Counted from the stretch's first letter, positions 24,560 through 34,246 are shown. The stretch is DNA of 64,000 bases from Bacteroidota bacterium (GCA_947469885.1 CANIQT010000002.1:124001-188000); one strand, 5' to 3'. Translations and numbers: made by a program. The notes: generated from the sequence alone by a model not told the origin.

Positions 24560-25781
24560 CCACAGCAAGATTAGCTATTGTAGCCACCGCTTTTTCCATA
24601 TCCTGAACTGAAACCCATTCGTGTTTGGAATGGAAAGCGTGCTCACCTGCAAATATATTTGGACAAGGCAACCCCATATATGAAAAGCGTGAACCATCAG
24701 TGCCTCCACGGATGCTCGATAAAACAGGCTCCACTCCTGCCCTTCTCACTGCTTCCATTGCATTCTCTACTATCTCCGGGTTTTTATCAAGTACTTGTTT
24801 CATGTTTCTGTATTGTTGTTTAATCACAATATCATAAGTTGAATGAGGATATGCATGAATAATTAAGTCCGTCAACTCTTTTAAAAAATCTTCTTGTTTT
24901 TTTAATCCGGTTTCATCAAAAGCACGTATAATAAACTGAATACTCGCTTCTTCAACAGCTCCCGAAATACTTACAGGGTGAACAAAGGGCTGCATTTTTT
25001 CGGTACTTTCAGGACTCATTTCATCCGATGGTAAAGCAGCAATAATTTCACCCGCAATTTTAATAGCACTTTCCATTTTGTTTTTTGCAAAACCTGGATG
25101 GGTAATCACCCCGTGAATATTGATGGTTAATCCATCAGCCGAAAATGTTTCATTTTCAATATGCCCTAATTCTTCTCCATCAATAGTATAACCGAAATCA
25201 GCACCCAGTTTTTTCAAATCTGCTTTGTCTGCACCTCTTCCAATTTCTTCGTCAGGGGTAAATAATATTTTTATAGTTCCATGCTTTATTTCAGGATGTT
25301 TCATCAGGTGGTTGGCAGCATCCATAATTTCGGCAACTCCTGCTTTGTTATCCGCACCAAGCAGTGTGGTTCCATCTGTGGTGATAATATCGTTTCCAAT
25401 TTGTTTTATTAATGAAGGGTGTTCGCTCACTCTTATTACTTGCGTTTTATCATTAATCAATTCAATATCATTTCCATCATAATTTTCATTTATCTGAGGT
25501 TTCACATCCTTTCCTGAACAATCGGGCGATGTGTCCATGTGAGAACAAAAACAAATAACAGGAACTTTTTTGGTGGTAGTACTTTCTATTGTTCCATACA
25601 CATAACCATTTTCATCCATGTGTGCATCTTTTACTCCCATGCCTAACAACTCATGAACAAGTACTTTACCAAAATCTTTTTGCTTCATTGTGGATGGACA
25701 GGTGGGTGACGAAGCATCACTTTGCGTATCTATTTTTACATATTTTAAAAATCGTTCGGTAACGGTATGGTTTATTTTCAT
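24540..25781 (-). CDS. pepT: Peptidase T (tripeptidase)
   Basis: This cytosolic M20 zinc peptidase releases N-terminal residues from tripeptides. At 413 residues it is full length. Zinc and catalytic motifs are CFCSHMDTSPDCSGKDV (His and neighbouring Asp), TLLGADNKAGVAEIMDA (bridging Asp) and FTPDEEIGRGADKADL (general-base Glu and zinc Glu). Further zinc ligands lie in YTIDGEELG and near AGEHAFHSKHEWV. It lies 18 bases upstream of bshC, and part of the bshC promoter is inside it. Confidence 0.95.
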   Translation of the reverse strand: MKINHTVTERFLKYVKIDTQSDASSPTCPSTMKQKDFGKVLVHELLGMGVKDAHMDENGYVYGTIESTTTKKVPVICFCSHMDTSPDCSGKDVKPQINENYDGNDIELINDKTQVIRVSEHPSLIKQIGNDIITTDGTTLLGADNKAGVAEIMDAANHLMKHPEIKHGTIKILFTPDEEIGRGADKADLKKLGADFGYTIDGEELGHIENETFSADGLTINIHGVITHPGFAKNKMESAIKIAGEIIAALPSDEMSPESTEKMQPFVHPVSISGAVEEASIQFIIRAFDETGLKKQEDFLKELTDLIIHAYPHSTYDIVIKQQYRNMKQVLDKNPEIVENAMEAVRRAGVEPVLSSIRGGTDGSRFSYMGLPCPNIFAGEHAFHSKHEWVSVQDMEKAVATIANLAVVWEERS

Positions 25782-25786
25782 ATAGG

Positions 25787-26725
25787 TTATTGAATAATTA
25801 ATTTTCCTTTTGCTACAGTATTTTGTTTGTTGTACAACTTGTAAATATAAACCCCTTCGCTCAATTTTCCTTTTTCAATTTTCACTTCATTGGTAGATAT
25901 ATTATTTATTTCATTAACGGTATTTCCCAATACATCAAAAAATTTCAGTGAATAGGTTTGCTGAGTTTTTGCATTGATATAAAGAGTTGAAGTGGTTGTT
26001 ACCGGGTTAGGGGCAACAAAAGAAGAAACTGCATTTTCAATTTCCTCTGCAATGCCAACAGGCTCCAGACAGTAATGAATCCTGCCATTCCATTTTCGCG
26101 GAGCAAAAGGAGTTCCCGAAAAAGGATAATCAATTGCACAGCCTTCGAAAATTAGCATGTCTGGATTTTGTGCATACACAGCACCCAGTTGGGTTCCGTT
26201 GGTGTAATTATTATTTTTGGTTGCCACTGTGGAAGTGATATAAAACGAACAGGTTTGTCCGATAGGAATAGTAACATTTATAGGAATAGTAAGCGGAGTT
26301 GGTCGGTGTGGTGGTTTTGCATGTACCGAATCTCTATAGCCAATCAATGTCCAAGCACTCGGATTGTTTTCTGTTCCGAAATAACTTCCTGTATGATAAT
26401 ACACCCGCTCGTTCGAAATTTTAAAACTATCGAGGTGTATATCAAATTTAGTGATTGTTAATGCACTTAAGGCAGTAACGTTAAACATATTTCCCCTATG
26501 TCCATTACCTCCAGCCATTGTGGTGAGTAAACTGTCGCAAGTGGTGGTCAGCATCATATCGCCAGATACATCTTCCTCTTCTTCGAATTCACGAACATTG
26601 ACTTGAGCTTTTGCATCATCAACAGTATTCCGTATTCCGCTGAATGGTACCTCGCCATCTTGAGCTGTACTTTTGTTCACAAAAAATGAACAAACCAACA
26701 AACAAAGAGTAAAAATCTTTTTCAT
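25787..26725 (-). CDS. Secreted protein with type IX sorting domain
   Basis: A 312-residue protein with a signal peptide (MKKIFTLCLLVCSFFVNKST) and a C-terminal sorting tail of about 80 residues: VAPNPVTTTSTLYINAKT, LKFFDVLGNTV, and GVYIYKLYNKQNTVAKGKLI. The middle (about 60-215) is beta-rich, with SFYITSTVATKN and a WTLIGYRD strand, and resembles the extracellular module of the protein at position 2. No catalytic residues are recognised. It is exported to the cell surface or medium. It is transcribed ahead of pepT in the same direction, with only a 5-base gap. Confidence 0.82.
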   Translation of the reverse strand: MKKIFTLCLLVCSFFVNKSTAQDGEVPFSGIRNTVDDAKAQVNVREFEEEEDVSGDMMLTTTCDSLLTTMAGGNGHRGNMFNVTALSALTITKFDIHLDSFKISNERVYYHTGSYFGTENNPSAWTLIGYRDSVHAKPPHRPTPLTIPINVTIPIGQTCSFYITSTVATKNNNYTNGTQLGAVYAQNPDMLIFEGCAIDYPFSGTPFAPRKWNGRIHYCLEPVGIAEEIENAVSSFVAPNPVTTTSTLYINAKTQQTYSLKFFDVLGNTVNEINNISTNEVKIEKGKLSEGVYIYKLYNKQNTVAKGKLIIQ

Positions 26726-26926
26726 GTAACTTCGTTTTAAAATTTAACAATTCAAAAGTGTGATTAATATTTGAGATAGGGAAATTTTGTTTGAAGAAAA
26801 TGATAAAATGGCAAGCTGATGATTTTGATTTAATGAAACTAAAAGTAACGTATGATTGGAATGATGATAAAAAATAAGTGGATTTTTGGGTTTGAAGCTT
26901 ACACTAACTTTTTTATTGAGCAAATA

Positions 26927-27019
26927 CGTAATTACGAAACCAGGCAAAGTGGTTACTTTTTGCACTTTCGTAATTACGAAACAGGGCAAAGTAGTTACTT
27001 TTCGCACCTTCGTAATTAC
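26927..27019. repeat. 42-bp tandem repeat with palindromic core
   Basis: Two full 42-bp units (26927-26968, 26969-27010) and a partial third each begin with the palindrome CGTAATTACG. The minus strand is open through the array and reads VITKVRK, VTTLPCF, VITKVQK, VTTLPGF, so the unit holds two seven-codon halves. The region 26726-27116 shows no other credible gene. Confidence 0.85.
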
Positions 27020-27116
27020 CTTTATGCGCAAAGTTGAATTTTATGCGATTTAACGTGTTTTTAAGTAAGTAGCGTGTTTTTGGGCTTTTGTGTTAAAATT
27101 GTCTTTTGGGCGATTT

Positions 27117-28304
27117 TTAATACAAATCCTGAGTTTCTATCAAGTCTATCACTTCGTCTGTCTTGTTTTTACCCATTTTTTGTTTCCCAGTTTGAATTTC
27201 ACTGTTAGAATGATTGGCATTACCATCGCCCGGCACATTGCTATTGTTCATATCAATAGCATTGTACATTTGACTATTGTTATAAATGGATTTTGTTTTT
27301 CCAAACTTAACTACTAGTCCGAAATTAACAAACAATCCATCTTTTACTCTTTGTTTATAATACTCATTATAAGAATATATTATATAAGGACTTTTGGTAG
27401 TTGGGTAAAATTGAATGGAATTTTGGGTGGTTATGCCACCACTTAAATAGAAACCAATTTTTTTAAAGGGTAATAAATCTACCCTCGATCCTAATAAAAA
27501 TTCAGTTCTTCCGAAATACAATAAGGAATCGATATATCTATTACCATATTCAATTTCGTTGTGGTTGGCAAAGGTATAAAACCCGCCCTGAGGTTTTGCA
27601 TAAACACTCATGCGTATGTATTTACCAGCAGGAATATTTAATGAAATGCTTCTTGGAAACTGAATACTGAAATTTATTTTATCCAATTTTCCCACCCTAA
27701 TACCTATGTATGGTAAATTAGTAAGATTTCCGTATAAAAAAGAACGTGTAAATCCTACTCTGAAACTAAATCGTTCGTTAAGGGCGTAATTATATAAAAT
27801 GGTGGTAGATAACCTCAATATTTTTGAATATCTATAACCGTTATCCTGAGAAATAAAAGGGGCAACTTCAACAAAGAAAATGCTCTTTTTTCCATTATTA
27901 AATACCCCTCTAAAACCAATAAAAGTTTTGGAAAGTTTATGTTGACTTATTCCTTCGAAATTCAAACGAAGCGCAGTGTAGCCGCCTGTAATCAACAAAT
28001 GAATATTTGAAATTCTTGTACTGTCCTTATTATAAAAATCTTTTGTAAACATCGGCAAATTAAACCCTACTGAAACCTGACTGAATTTGTATGATTTTAG
28101 CTTTTTGAATATCGGATTCAGCGTATCCAAAACTCTTTTGCTAGGCGCATAGTAGTCAGCATAAATAGCGTTATTAAAATAATTTTTTGGTGGTTTAATG
28201 ACTTTGGGGTTCTTCGAAATACTATCGTTATCAAATGCCAAAAGCTTTGTAAAGTTAATTACAAAGCCTAACACCAACACACCAACCACTTTTTTACTCA
28301 CCAT
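27117..28304 (-). CDS. Putative outer-membrane beta-barrel protein, ECF sigma operon
   Basis: A 395-residue protein with a signal peptide from the ATG at 28304, or a GTG three bases earlier that overlaps the previous stop. Alternating strands ending in aromatic residues (FSVGFNLPMF-like, RFSFRVGFTRSFLYG, GGITTQNSIQFYP, FVNFGLVVKFGKTKS) suggest an outer-membrane barrel. The last 60 residues are polar (Asn-rich, then KMGKNKTDEVIDLIETQ). It is the last of four genes headed by an ECF sigma factor. It is probably regulated by that sigma factor or feeds into its signal. Confidence 0.68.
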   Translation of the reverse strand: MVSKKVVGVLVLGFVINFTKLLAFDNDSISKNPKVIKPPKNYFNNAIYADYYAPSKRVLDTLNPIFKKLKSYKFSQVSVGFNLPMFTKDFYNKDSTRISNIHLLITGGYTALRLNFEGISQHKLSKTFIGFRGVFNNGKKSIFFVEVAPFISQDNGYRYSKILRLSTTILYNYALNERFSFRVGFTRSFLYGNLTNLPYIGIRVGKLDKINFSIQFPRSISLNIPAGKYIRMSVYAKPQGGFYTFANHNEIEYGNRYIDSLLYFGRTEFLLGSRVDLLPFKKIGFYLSGGITTQNSIQFYPTTKSPYIIYSYNEYYKQRVKDGLFVNFGLVVKFGKTKSIYNNSQMYNAIDMNNSNVPGDGNANHSNSEIQTGKQKMGKNKTDEVIDLIETQDLY

Positions 28305-28306
28305 CA

Positions 28307-28744
28307 CTAATTATTCTTTATCGAATTAATTATCTCCTTTTTAAAATCTTCTTCTGCTCTTCGCACATCTGCTACTTTTTTCACAGGAAGTATTTTTTTA
28401 AATTTATCGTAGTAGTCTTTATTTATTTCAAATTCCTTTTGTTTTAAATTTAATTCAGCATTCAGGTAATCTTCTGCTTCTTTATCCGTCTCAAAATTAT
28501 AATTGGTGTTTGAATTGTATTTCTGGCGGAATGTTCGTCTCACTGCATCCAGCTTATCATTCATTTCGTTGTAAAGTGGCCAAAAAGCCTCTGTTTCTTT
28601 GGTCGTAAAATTTACTTTCTTATTAATAAACGAAGCTCTGAGTGCATCTATCTTTTCGCGTTTTGCATCCGTTTGTGAATAAGAACTACAAATAAAAAAT
28701 GCTAAAAATAAAAGTAAAAAAAAGTGTTTGTAATGTTTTTTCAT
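28307..28744 (-). CDS. Periplasmic Spy/CpxP-like helical protein
   Basis: A 145-residue protein with a signal peptide (ending SYSQT) and an all-helical charged body. The pattern FTTKETEAFWPLYNEMNDK followed by LDAVRRTFRQKYN resembles the LTxxQ-type helices of Spy/CpxP chaperones. Such genes regularly follow ECF sigma and anti-sigma-like genes in Bacteroidota. It lies 3 bases downstream of the anti-sigma-like gene and its stop touches the next start. A role in sensing envelope stress is inferred. Confidence 0.72.
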   Translation of the reverse strand: MKKHYKHFFLLLFLAFFICSSYSQTDAKREKIDALRASFINKKVNFTTKETEAFWPLYNEMNDKLDAVRRTFRQKYNSNTNYNFETDKEAEDYLNAELNLKQKEFEINKDYYDKFKKILPVKKVADVRRAEEDFKKEIINSIKNN

Positions 28745-28747
28745 TCT

Positions 28748-29530
28748 TTATTTTTTAGTGTTTGTAACCGCTGCCGAATCCTTTCCCAACTGCATATCCA
28801 ACTTATCCACATCTACCATTTCATATAAATTATCATCATCCATTTCGCGAATAGTGTGCTCGTTTAGCATCTCTCTTTTTTCCAAACAAGCCAATGTTTT
28901 ACAATCGCCCGAATCGATAACAGTGCTTGGTTGATCAAAATAGATAACACTTGAAATACCCACAATTACAACCACTCCAAATGCAAAACTGAATTTTGGT
29001 TTTAAAAGAACAAATAATATCCGGTTGATGATAGATAGTTTAGGTTGAGAGGTGGAATGTATTTTTTCTTTTATCTGATTGGCAACATTATCGAAGTAAT
29101 CAACACTTACTTCAAAATTCAATTGCTTATCCATTGCGTATAAAGTGGAATATTCTTTTAGTTCATCCTGTAGCTCCACTTTGCGTGATACTTTTACTTT
29201 CAGTGAATCAAAATATTCAGCTTGCAGCGAATTTAAAACAGGTTTATCTATCTTACTCAATTCTCCTAACTCCGACAATTCAGTTTTGTATTCAATCTCG
29301 TTTTCTGCTTTACTAAAGTAATTTGCAGGTACATCAAATGCAGATTGTTTATTTAAACTTGATAAAATACTGAATTCACTTACTTCTTCGGCTGCTTCAA
29401 TTTTATTAATAATTCTATCAGACAGAGAATCGAAATAACGGGGAGGCATGGTAAACGAAACCTCTTTGTTTTTTCCAAACAAAAAGTTCTCCTCTCCCAA
29501 ACCCAAATTATCTATATTATTATCTGACAT
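28748..29530 (-). CDS. Anti-sigma-like membrane protein with YFDxL repeats
   Basis: This 260-residue protein has one membrane helix (about 177-197, FAFGVVVIVGISSVIYF). The cytoplasmic N-terminal part has four copies of a motif like VPANYFxxLxxxI: MPPRYFDSLSDRI, VPANYFSKAENEI, LQAEYFDSLKVKV and VSVDYFDNVANQI. This repeat-bearing class is encoded next to ECF sigma factors in Bacteroidota and is assumed to hold or modulate the sigma factor. No zinc anti-sigma motif (HxxxCxxC) is present. The short C-terminal part is acidic and extracytoplasmic. Confidence 0.75.
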   Translation of the reverse strand: MSDNNIDNLGLGEENFLFGKNKEVSFTMPPRYFDSLSDRIINKIEAAEEVSEFSILSSLNKQSAFDVPANYFSKAENEIEYKTELSELGELSKIDKPVLNSLQAEYFDSLKVKVSRKVELQDELKEYSTLYAMDKQLNFEVSVDYFDNVANQIKEKIHSTSQPKLSIINRILFVLLKPKFSFAFGVVVIVGISSVIYFDQPSTVIDSGDCKTLACLEKREMLNEHTIREMDDDNLYEMVDVDKLDMQLGKDSAAVTNTKK

Positions 29531-29578
29531 TTTTCTTTTTACTATTCTCTTTCTATTAACTATTTGCTATTGCATGAA

Positions 29579-30127
29579 TCAACGATTCAACAAATACTCT
29601 TCTATTTTTTTTGCTGCTATGTGATACGATGCTTTTAAAGCCCCTTCACTCGTTTCCAAAATCTCCGACATTTCTTTATAAGGAGTTTCGTCATAATACC
29701 TCATGTTAAAAACAATGCGTTGTTTTTCGGGCAAGGTCAGTATTGCTTTTTGCAATTTCATTTGAATTTCATCACCTTTAAAATAATTATCCGATTCCAG
29801 ATTTTTGCCCAACTCATATTCTATCGGGTGAATGGATACCAAGTTTGCTCTTTTCTTTTTCCTCAAAAAATCAATGGATTCGTTGGTAGCGATACGATAC
29901 AGCCAAGTGTATAATTTCGAGTCTTCATTAAAATTCCCCATTCCTTTCCATACTTTAATAAACGAATTCTGAAGCACATCGTCTGTATCGTCATGGTCTA
30001 TTACTATTTTGCGTATGTGCCAGTAAAGTCTCACTTCATATTTTTTTATCAAATGATGCAAGGACATATTCCGGGAGTCTTCCTTCCGGTACATTTCCAT
30101 AATCTCTTCATCGGTGTATTCCTGCAT
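29579..30127 (-). CDS. ECF RNA polymerase sigma factor
   Basis: A 182-residue sigma-70 family protein with regions 2 and 4 only. Region 2 includes DTDDVLQNSFIKVWKGM (core binding) and SKLYTWLYRIATNESIDFLR (-10 recognition). Region 4 has LPEKQRIVFNMRYYDETPYK and EMSEILETSEGALKASYH as the helix-turn-helix. It heads a four-gene operon with an anti-sigma-like protein, a Spy-like protein and a putative barrel. Its signal and regulon are unknown; autoregulation is usual for this class. Confidence 0.93.
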   Translation of the reverse strand: MQEYTDEEIMEMYRKEDSRNMSLHHLIKKYEVRLYWHIRKIVIDHDDTDDVLQNSFIKVWKGMGNFNEDSKLYTWLYRIATNESIDFLRKKKRANLVSIHPIEYELGKNLESDNYFKGDEIQMKLQKAILTLPEKQRIVFNMRYYDETPYKEMSEILETSEGALKASYHIAAKKIEEYLLNR

Positions 30128-30184
30128 TATTTTTTAAAATTTAGACGTTGGTAAATTTACTAAGTTTAATCACCCCTTAAAATA

Positions 30185-30216
30185 AAAAACTCCCCCGTTT
30201 TATTAGGAGAGTTTTT
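30185..30216. terminator. Terminator-like hairpin
   Basis: AAAAACTCCCCC and GGAGAGTTTTT arms surround an AT-rich loop. It lies between the sigma factor start and the 42-bp array. It could end minus-strand transcription coming from 30820. Confidence 0.55.
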
Positions 30217-30343
30217 GGCTTTAAGAGTAATACTATGCTCTATTGTTTTATTATTTTTTAATTATCTTCGAAATCCTTACCTTACTAATACTTGTACAAA
30301 TTCATATTACTGTTAAATGTGAGGGTCTAGCTTCAGAACAAAC

Positions 30344-30571
30344 ACATGCGGGAGCCGGATGTATATGTATTGCGTTAGGACGGACAAATGCGGGAGCTGC
30401 ATGTATCCTTATAGCATTTGGACGGATACATCCTTGAGCTCGATGTATATGTATTACGTTAGGACGGATACATGTGGGAGCTGCATTTATCCGGATAGCG
30501 TTTGGACGGACACATGCGGGAGTTGCATGTATCCGTATAGTGTTAGGACGGATACATGCGGGAGCTGGAAG
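30344..30571. repeat. 42-bp tandem array with internal hairpins
   Basis: Five full 42-bp units and a partial sixth start at 30344, 30386, 30428, 30470, 30512 and 30554. Where a unit joins the next, GGATACATGC and GCATGTATCC form a 10-bp stem with a GGGAGCT-type loop. Units alternate slightly in sequence, and plus-strand frames stay open with 14-residue periodicity. The region 30128-30819 has no other supportable gene. Confidence 0.85.
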
Positions 30572-30819
30572 AATTGGGTTAATAACAGTTTGGGAACAAT
30601 GTGGAGCAGAAACGATGAGAAAAGCCAGAAATTTCCTGAAACATGGCAGTCTAGCTGACTTTACAATTCTACAATCTGTAACTATTTATTCAAATTGTAT
30701 TATTGAATCGCTTATTTAAACACAGGCAAAGCATGTTACTGTAGGTCAGAGCATAGCAAGTTATGCTCGATGTGTATTTTTAAGGGAAGTATTTATTGTT
30801 GCTGATAAACTGCGCGAAA

Positions 30820-31497
30820 CTATTCTAAACTACCAAAGAGTTCGTTCATTTCTTTCTGTGAAATCTTTTTGTAGTCGTCAGGCACCTGAAAGGTGGCATC
30901 TTCAATGGTTTCTTTAGTCACTTTTTTTGCTTCAAATTTCATTTCCAAGCCAAATTTTTTCATCTGGTATTCCATCAACACACCATCTACCGTGTGAAAA
31001 GGATTTGCAAAATTAGGATTTTGAATGTTCAGTTCGTTAGTATAATAAATATCAAAATCAGGAGAACTATCATCCGTGTAATGTACTACTGATTTTTTGC
31101 AATTATAACCGGCAATAATTTTTGTTTCATTGGTTGGTTTAATTTCAATTTTATAGTCTTCAATTTCTTTTTTAAGTTGTGCTTCGTCTTCCATCAACCA
31201 GAATTTTTTATTAAGTAGTTTTACCAATTGCAATAAAGTATGGGTTTCGGGATTAGAAACAAACTGGGTATTGAATAAACCCATGCCTGCACTCATTTCC
31301 ACACATGATTTATTTTTTTTGAACCGGATGGTCATTTTACTGGGAGCCATGCTTGCCATCGAGTTCGATTTATCTACCACAGTAGCAGAAAATTCAATAC
31401 TCCCTTCCGAAATAAATTTTTCATCTTCGTGTTTGCAAGCCGTCCAGGTAAGGGTAATAAATAAACAACAAAGGCTGAGGATAAAGGCTTTCTTCAT
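30820..31497 (-). CDS. DUF4412-like lipoprotein
   Basis: This 225-residue lipoprotein has its lipobox at TWTAC (about Cys20). Its body follows the DUF4412-type pattern: an early SIEFSATVVDKS strand, IRFKKNKSCVEMSAGMGLF, then ETKIIAGYNCKKSVVHYTDD (the conserved GYxC) and DIYYTNELNIQNPN. It probably sits in the periplasm with a small-molecule or lipid-carrier-like beta fold. The function is not known. It is a single gene. Confidence 0.72.
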   Translation of the reverse strand: MKKAFILSLCCLFITLTWTACKHEDEKFISEGSIEFSATVVDKSNSMASMAPSKMTIRFKKNKSCVEMSAGMGLFNTQFVSNPETHTLLQLVKLLNKKFWLMEDEAQLKKEIEDYKIEIKPTNETKIIAGYNCKKSVVHYTDDSSPDFDIYYTNELNIQNPNFANPFHTVDGVLMEYQMKKFGLEMKFEAKKVTKETIEDATFQVPDDYKKISQKEMNELFGSLE

Positions 31498-31605
31498 ACA
31501 ATTTTAACTCCTGAATTTATTTTAAAATAACTAAATAGTTGTTCTTTGATTCTTTATAAGTGGATAAAGATAGCGATTATATTGAAAGTGACGAAATAAT
31601 ATAGA

Positions 31606-33003
31606 TTAGTAGCCCAATGTTTTCATCATTGATTTAAAACTTTGCTCCTTCGAAAACAGATGAGTAATTATTTCTCCATCTTCATCTAAGTCAATGATTA
31701 CATGCTTTGGAGCAGGTATAAGGCAATGCTGAATACCTCCATAACCACCTAAGGATTCCTGATAAGCTCCGGTATGAAAAAAACCTAGGTACAAAGGTTC
31801 CTTTTGTTTTTCAACGGTTTTGGGCATATACACCTGATTGAGATGCGACTCTGCGTTGTAATAATCATCACTGTCGCAGGTCAGTCCGCCAAGGTTGACA
31901 CGGGTATATTCCTTATCCCAGTTGTTGATTGCAAGCAATATAAATTTTTGTTTAATACCCCATGTGTCGGGCAATGTGGTGATAAACGAACTATCAATCA
32001 TGTACCACAACTCATTATCATTTTGTTTTTTAATATCTACAATAGAATACAATGCTGCACCACTTTCGCCAACAGTAAAACTGCCAAATTCGGTAAAAAT
32101 ATTGGGCTCCGCCACTTTCCGTTCCTCGCAAATATTTTTTATTTTCTGAATAATTTCATCTGCCATGTAGGCATAGTCGTAATTAAATCCTAGCGAAGTG
32201 CGGATTGGAAAACCACCACCAATATCCAGCGAATCGAGTGTGGGACATACCTTTTTTAAATCGCAATACACATTAATACATTTGGTAAGTTCGCTCCAAT
32301 AATAAGTAGAATCTTTGATACCTGTATTGATAAAAAAGTGGAGCATCTTCAAATTACATTTTGTGCTTTTTTTTATTGAGGAATTGTAATAATCAATAAT
32401 ATCTGCCTGACGAATACCTAATCGTGAAGTATAAAACTCAAACTTGGGCTCTTCGTCAGTAGCTACCCGCAAACCAACCTTAAATTTCTTTTTACATAAC
32501 TTTTCGAGTTGAGACAATTCATTCTTATTGTCGAGAATAGGAATAGAATTGATAAAACCGGTATTAATTAATTCGCTGATGTACTTTAAATACATCGGAC
32601 GTTTGTACCCATTATGAATAATATAAGTGCTTTTTGTAATTTTGCCTGAAGCGTGCAAAGCTTTTATTAATGGTATATCGAAGGCAGAAGACGTTTCGAG
32701 GTGTATGTCGTTTTTCAATGCTTCATCCAACACAAATTGAAAATGGGAGCTTTTGGTACAATAACAATATGTATATTTGCCCTTGTAATCGGCTTTGGCC
32801 ATTGCCACATTAAATAGCTTTTTTGCTTTTTGAATTTGAGCACTAATTTTGGGCAAATAAGTAATTTTTAATGGAGTACCGTATTTTTTAATGATATCCA
32901 TCAATGGGATGTCATTAAACTGAAGTTCATTATCTACTACTTCAAATCCTTCCTGAGGAAAATCGAAGGTTTGCTGAATTAAATCACGGTACTTGTTGTC
33001 CAT
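31606..33003 (-). CDS. speA: Arginine decarboxylase-type PLP enzyme
   Basis: A fold-type III PLP decarboxylase of 465 residues, the shorter type annotated as arginine decarboxylase in Bacteroidota. YCYCTKSSHFQFVLDEAL holds the PLP-binding Lys near residue 83. LDIGGGFPIRTS is the phosphate-binding glycine loop. GGLTCDSDDYYN holds the Cys/Asp of the substrate site. It would produce agmatine for polyamine synthesis. It is divergent from an agmatinase-family gene 211 bases away, which supports the assignment. A diaminopimelate or ornithine decarboxylase role is less likely given the context. Confidence 0.87.
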   Translation of the reverse strand: MDNKYRDLIQQTFDFPQEGFEVVDNELQFNDIPLMDIIKKYGTPLKITYLPKISAQIQKAKKLFNVAMAKADYKGKYTYCYCTKSSHFQFVLDEALKNDIHLETSSAFDIPLIKALHASGKITKSTYIIHNGYKRPMYLKYISELINTGFINSIPILDNKNELSQLEKLCKKKFKVGLRVATDEEPKFEFYTSRLGIRQADIIDYYNSSIKKSTKCNLKMLHFFINTGIKDSTYYWSELTKCINVYCDLKKVCPTLDSLDIGGGFPIRTSLGFNYDYAYMADEIIQKIKNICEERKVAEPNIFTEFGSFTVGESGAALYSIVDIKKQNDNELWYMIDSSFITTLPDTWGIKQKFILLAINNWDKEYTRVNLGGLTCDSDDYYNAESHLNQVYMPKTVEKQKEPLYLGFFHTGAYQESLGGYGGIQHCLIPAPKHVIIDLDEDGEIITHLFSKEQSFKSMMKTLGY

Positions 33004-33214
33004 TTCTTAAAGTATGATTTGTTGAATTTTAGATTTTTAGAATTAAAATATTAATAACTAAATTAATTTTGTACAAAGTAACTAACTTACATTGATATAT
33101 TTTCATACAAGTAAATAATTTAAATTAACAACTTATTAAGAAAAATCGGGAATCAGGGATTTAGAATTAGAAATTAAAGCATTAAAACAATATAATAATT
33201 CAACAGTTTATTAG

Positions 33215-34159
33215 ATGAAAAACGTAAAATTTATAGAAGTAAAATCGGAGATTGGAGCTGGCACACGTGGTGCAAGTATGGGTGTGGATGCAATAAAAAT
33301 AGCAGCCCTTGATTATGGTAGCAATATGTTTAAACAAATTGATTCTATCGAAATTAAAACAGAAAACCAATTGCTATTTGAACCGGCAAAACCACCTTAT
33401 GCTAAACGAATAAGTGGAGTTTTAAATATCTATGAACGTTTGGCACAGCAGGTGTCTCAAACGTTAAAGAAAAATAATTTTCCAATAATTCTGGCAGGCG
33501 ACCACAGCACAGCAGGAGGAACAATTGCGGGAATAAAAATGGCATATCCGAAACAAAAATTGGGGGTAATATGGATTGACGCACATGCTGATATTCATAG
33601 TCCTTATACCACACCTACCGGAAATTTACATGGAATGCCAATTGCAACAGCACTTGCTGAGGACAACATTGCAAACAAAATGAATAAACCCGATAAGGAT
33701 ACCATTGATTTGTGGAACCAACTTAAAAAAATTGGGGGAATAGCTCCCAAAATAACGTATGCAGACATTGTATATATTGGTGTTCGTGATGTGGAACCAG
33801 AGGAAAGTTATTTGTTGAAAAAACATAAAGTAAAAACTTTTACTACCGCAGAAGTAAAAAGGAATGGTGTTGAAAAGATTGCACGCGACACGCTTGCTCA
33901 TTTAAATCATTGCAACTTAATTTATGTTTCGTTTGATGTGGACAGCATGGATTCATCCATTTCGAAAGGAACTGGAACTCCAGTAAGAAATGGCATTACA
34001 GAAAAAGAAGCCGGTAGTTTGTGTGTACGGTTAGTTCAAAACGAAAAAGTTTGTTGTTTCGAAATTTGTGAAGTAAATCCTACCCTTGATAAAGAAAATT
34101 TAATGGCTGAAAATACTTTTGAGATTTTACAAAAGGTGGTCAGTCAACTTACCTATTAA
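33215..34159 (+). CDS. speB: Arginase/agmatinase family hydrolase
   Basis: A 314-residue binuclear manganese ureohydrolase. Metal ligands are in ILAGDHSTAGG (His), VIWIDAHADIHSP (DxHxD) and YVSFDVDSMDSSIS (DxD). It lacks an export signal. The divergent arginine decarboxylase makes agmatinase the more likely activity (agmatine to putrescine and urea). The family motifs alone do not exclude arginase, and GTPVRNGITEKEAG is found in both. argS follows on the same strand after 87 bases. Confidence 0.85.
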   Translation: MKNVKFIEVKSEIGAGTRGASMGVDAIKIAALDYGSNMFKQIDSIEIKTENQLLFEPAKPPYAKRISGVLNIYERLAQQVSQTLKKNNFPIILAGDHSTAGGTIAGIKMAYPKQKLGVIWIDAHADIHSPYTTPTGNLHGMPIATALAEDNIANKMNKPDKDTIDLWNQLKKIGGIAPKITYADIVYIGVRDVEPEESYLLKKHKVKTFTTAEVKRNGVEKIARDTLAHLNHCNLIYVSFDVDSMDSSISKGTGTPVRNGITEKEAGSLCVRLVQNEKVCCFEICEVNPTLDKENLMAENTFEILQKVVSQLTY

Positions 34160-34246
34160 AAATAGAGATTTGATGAAATAGAGAAATAGAGAATTACGAA
34201 ATTTAAAATTCTCCAACTCTCCAAATCACTAAATCAACAATTAATT

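Noticed and set aside
30344-30571. CRISPR-like hairpin repeats
   Set aside because: The 42-bp units are all similar throughout, so there are no spacers, and no cas genes are present.
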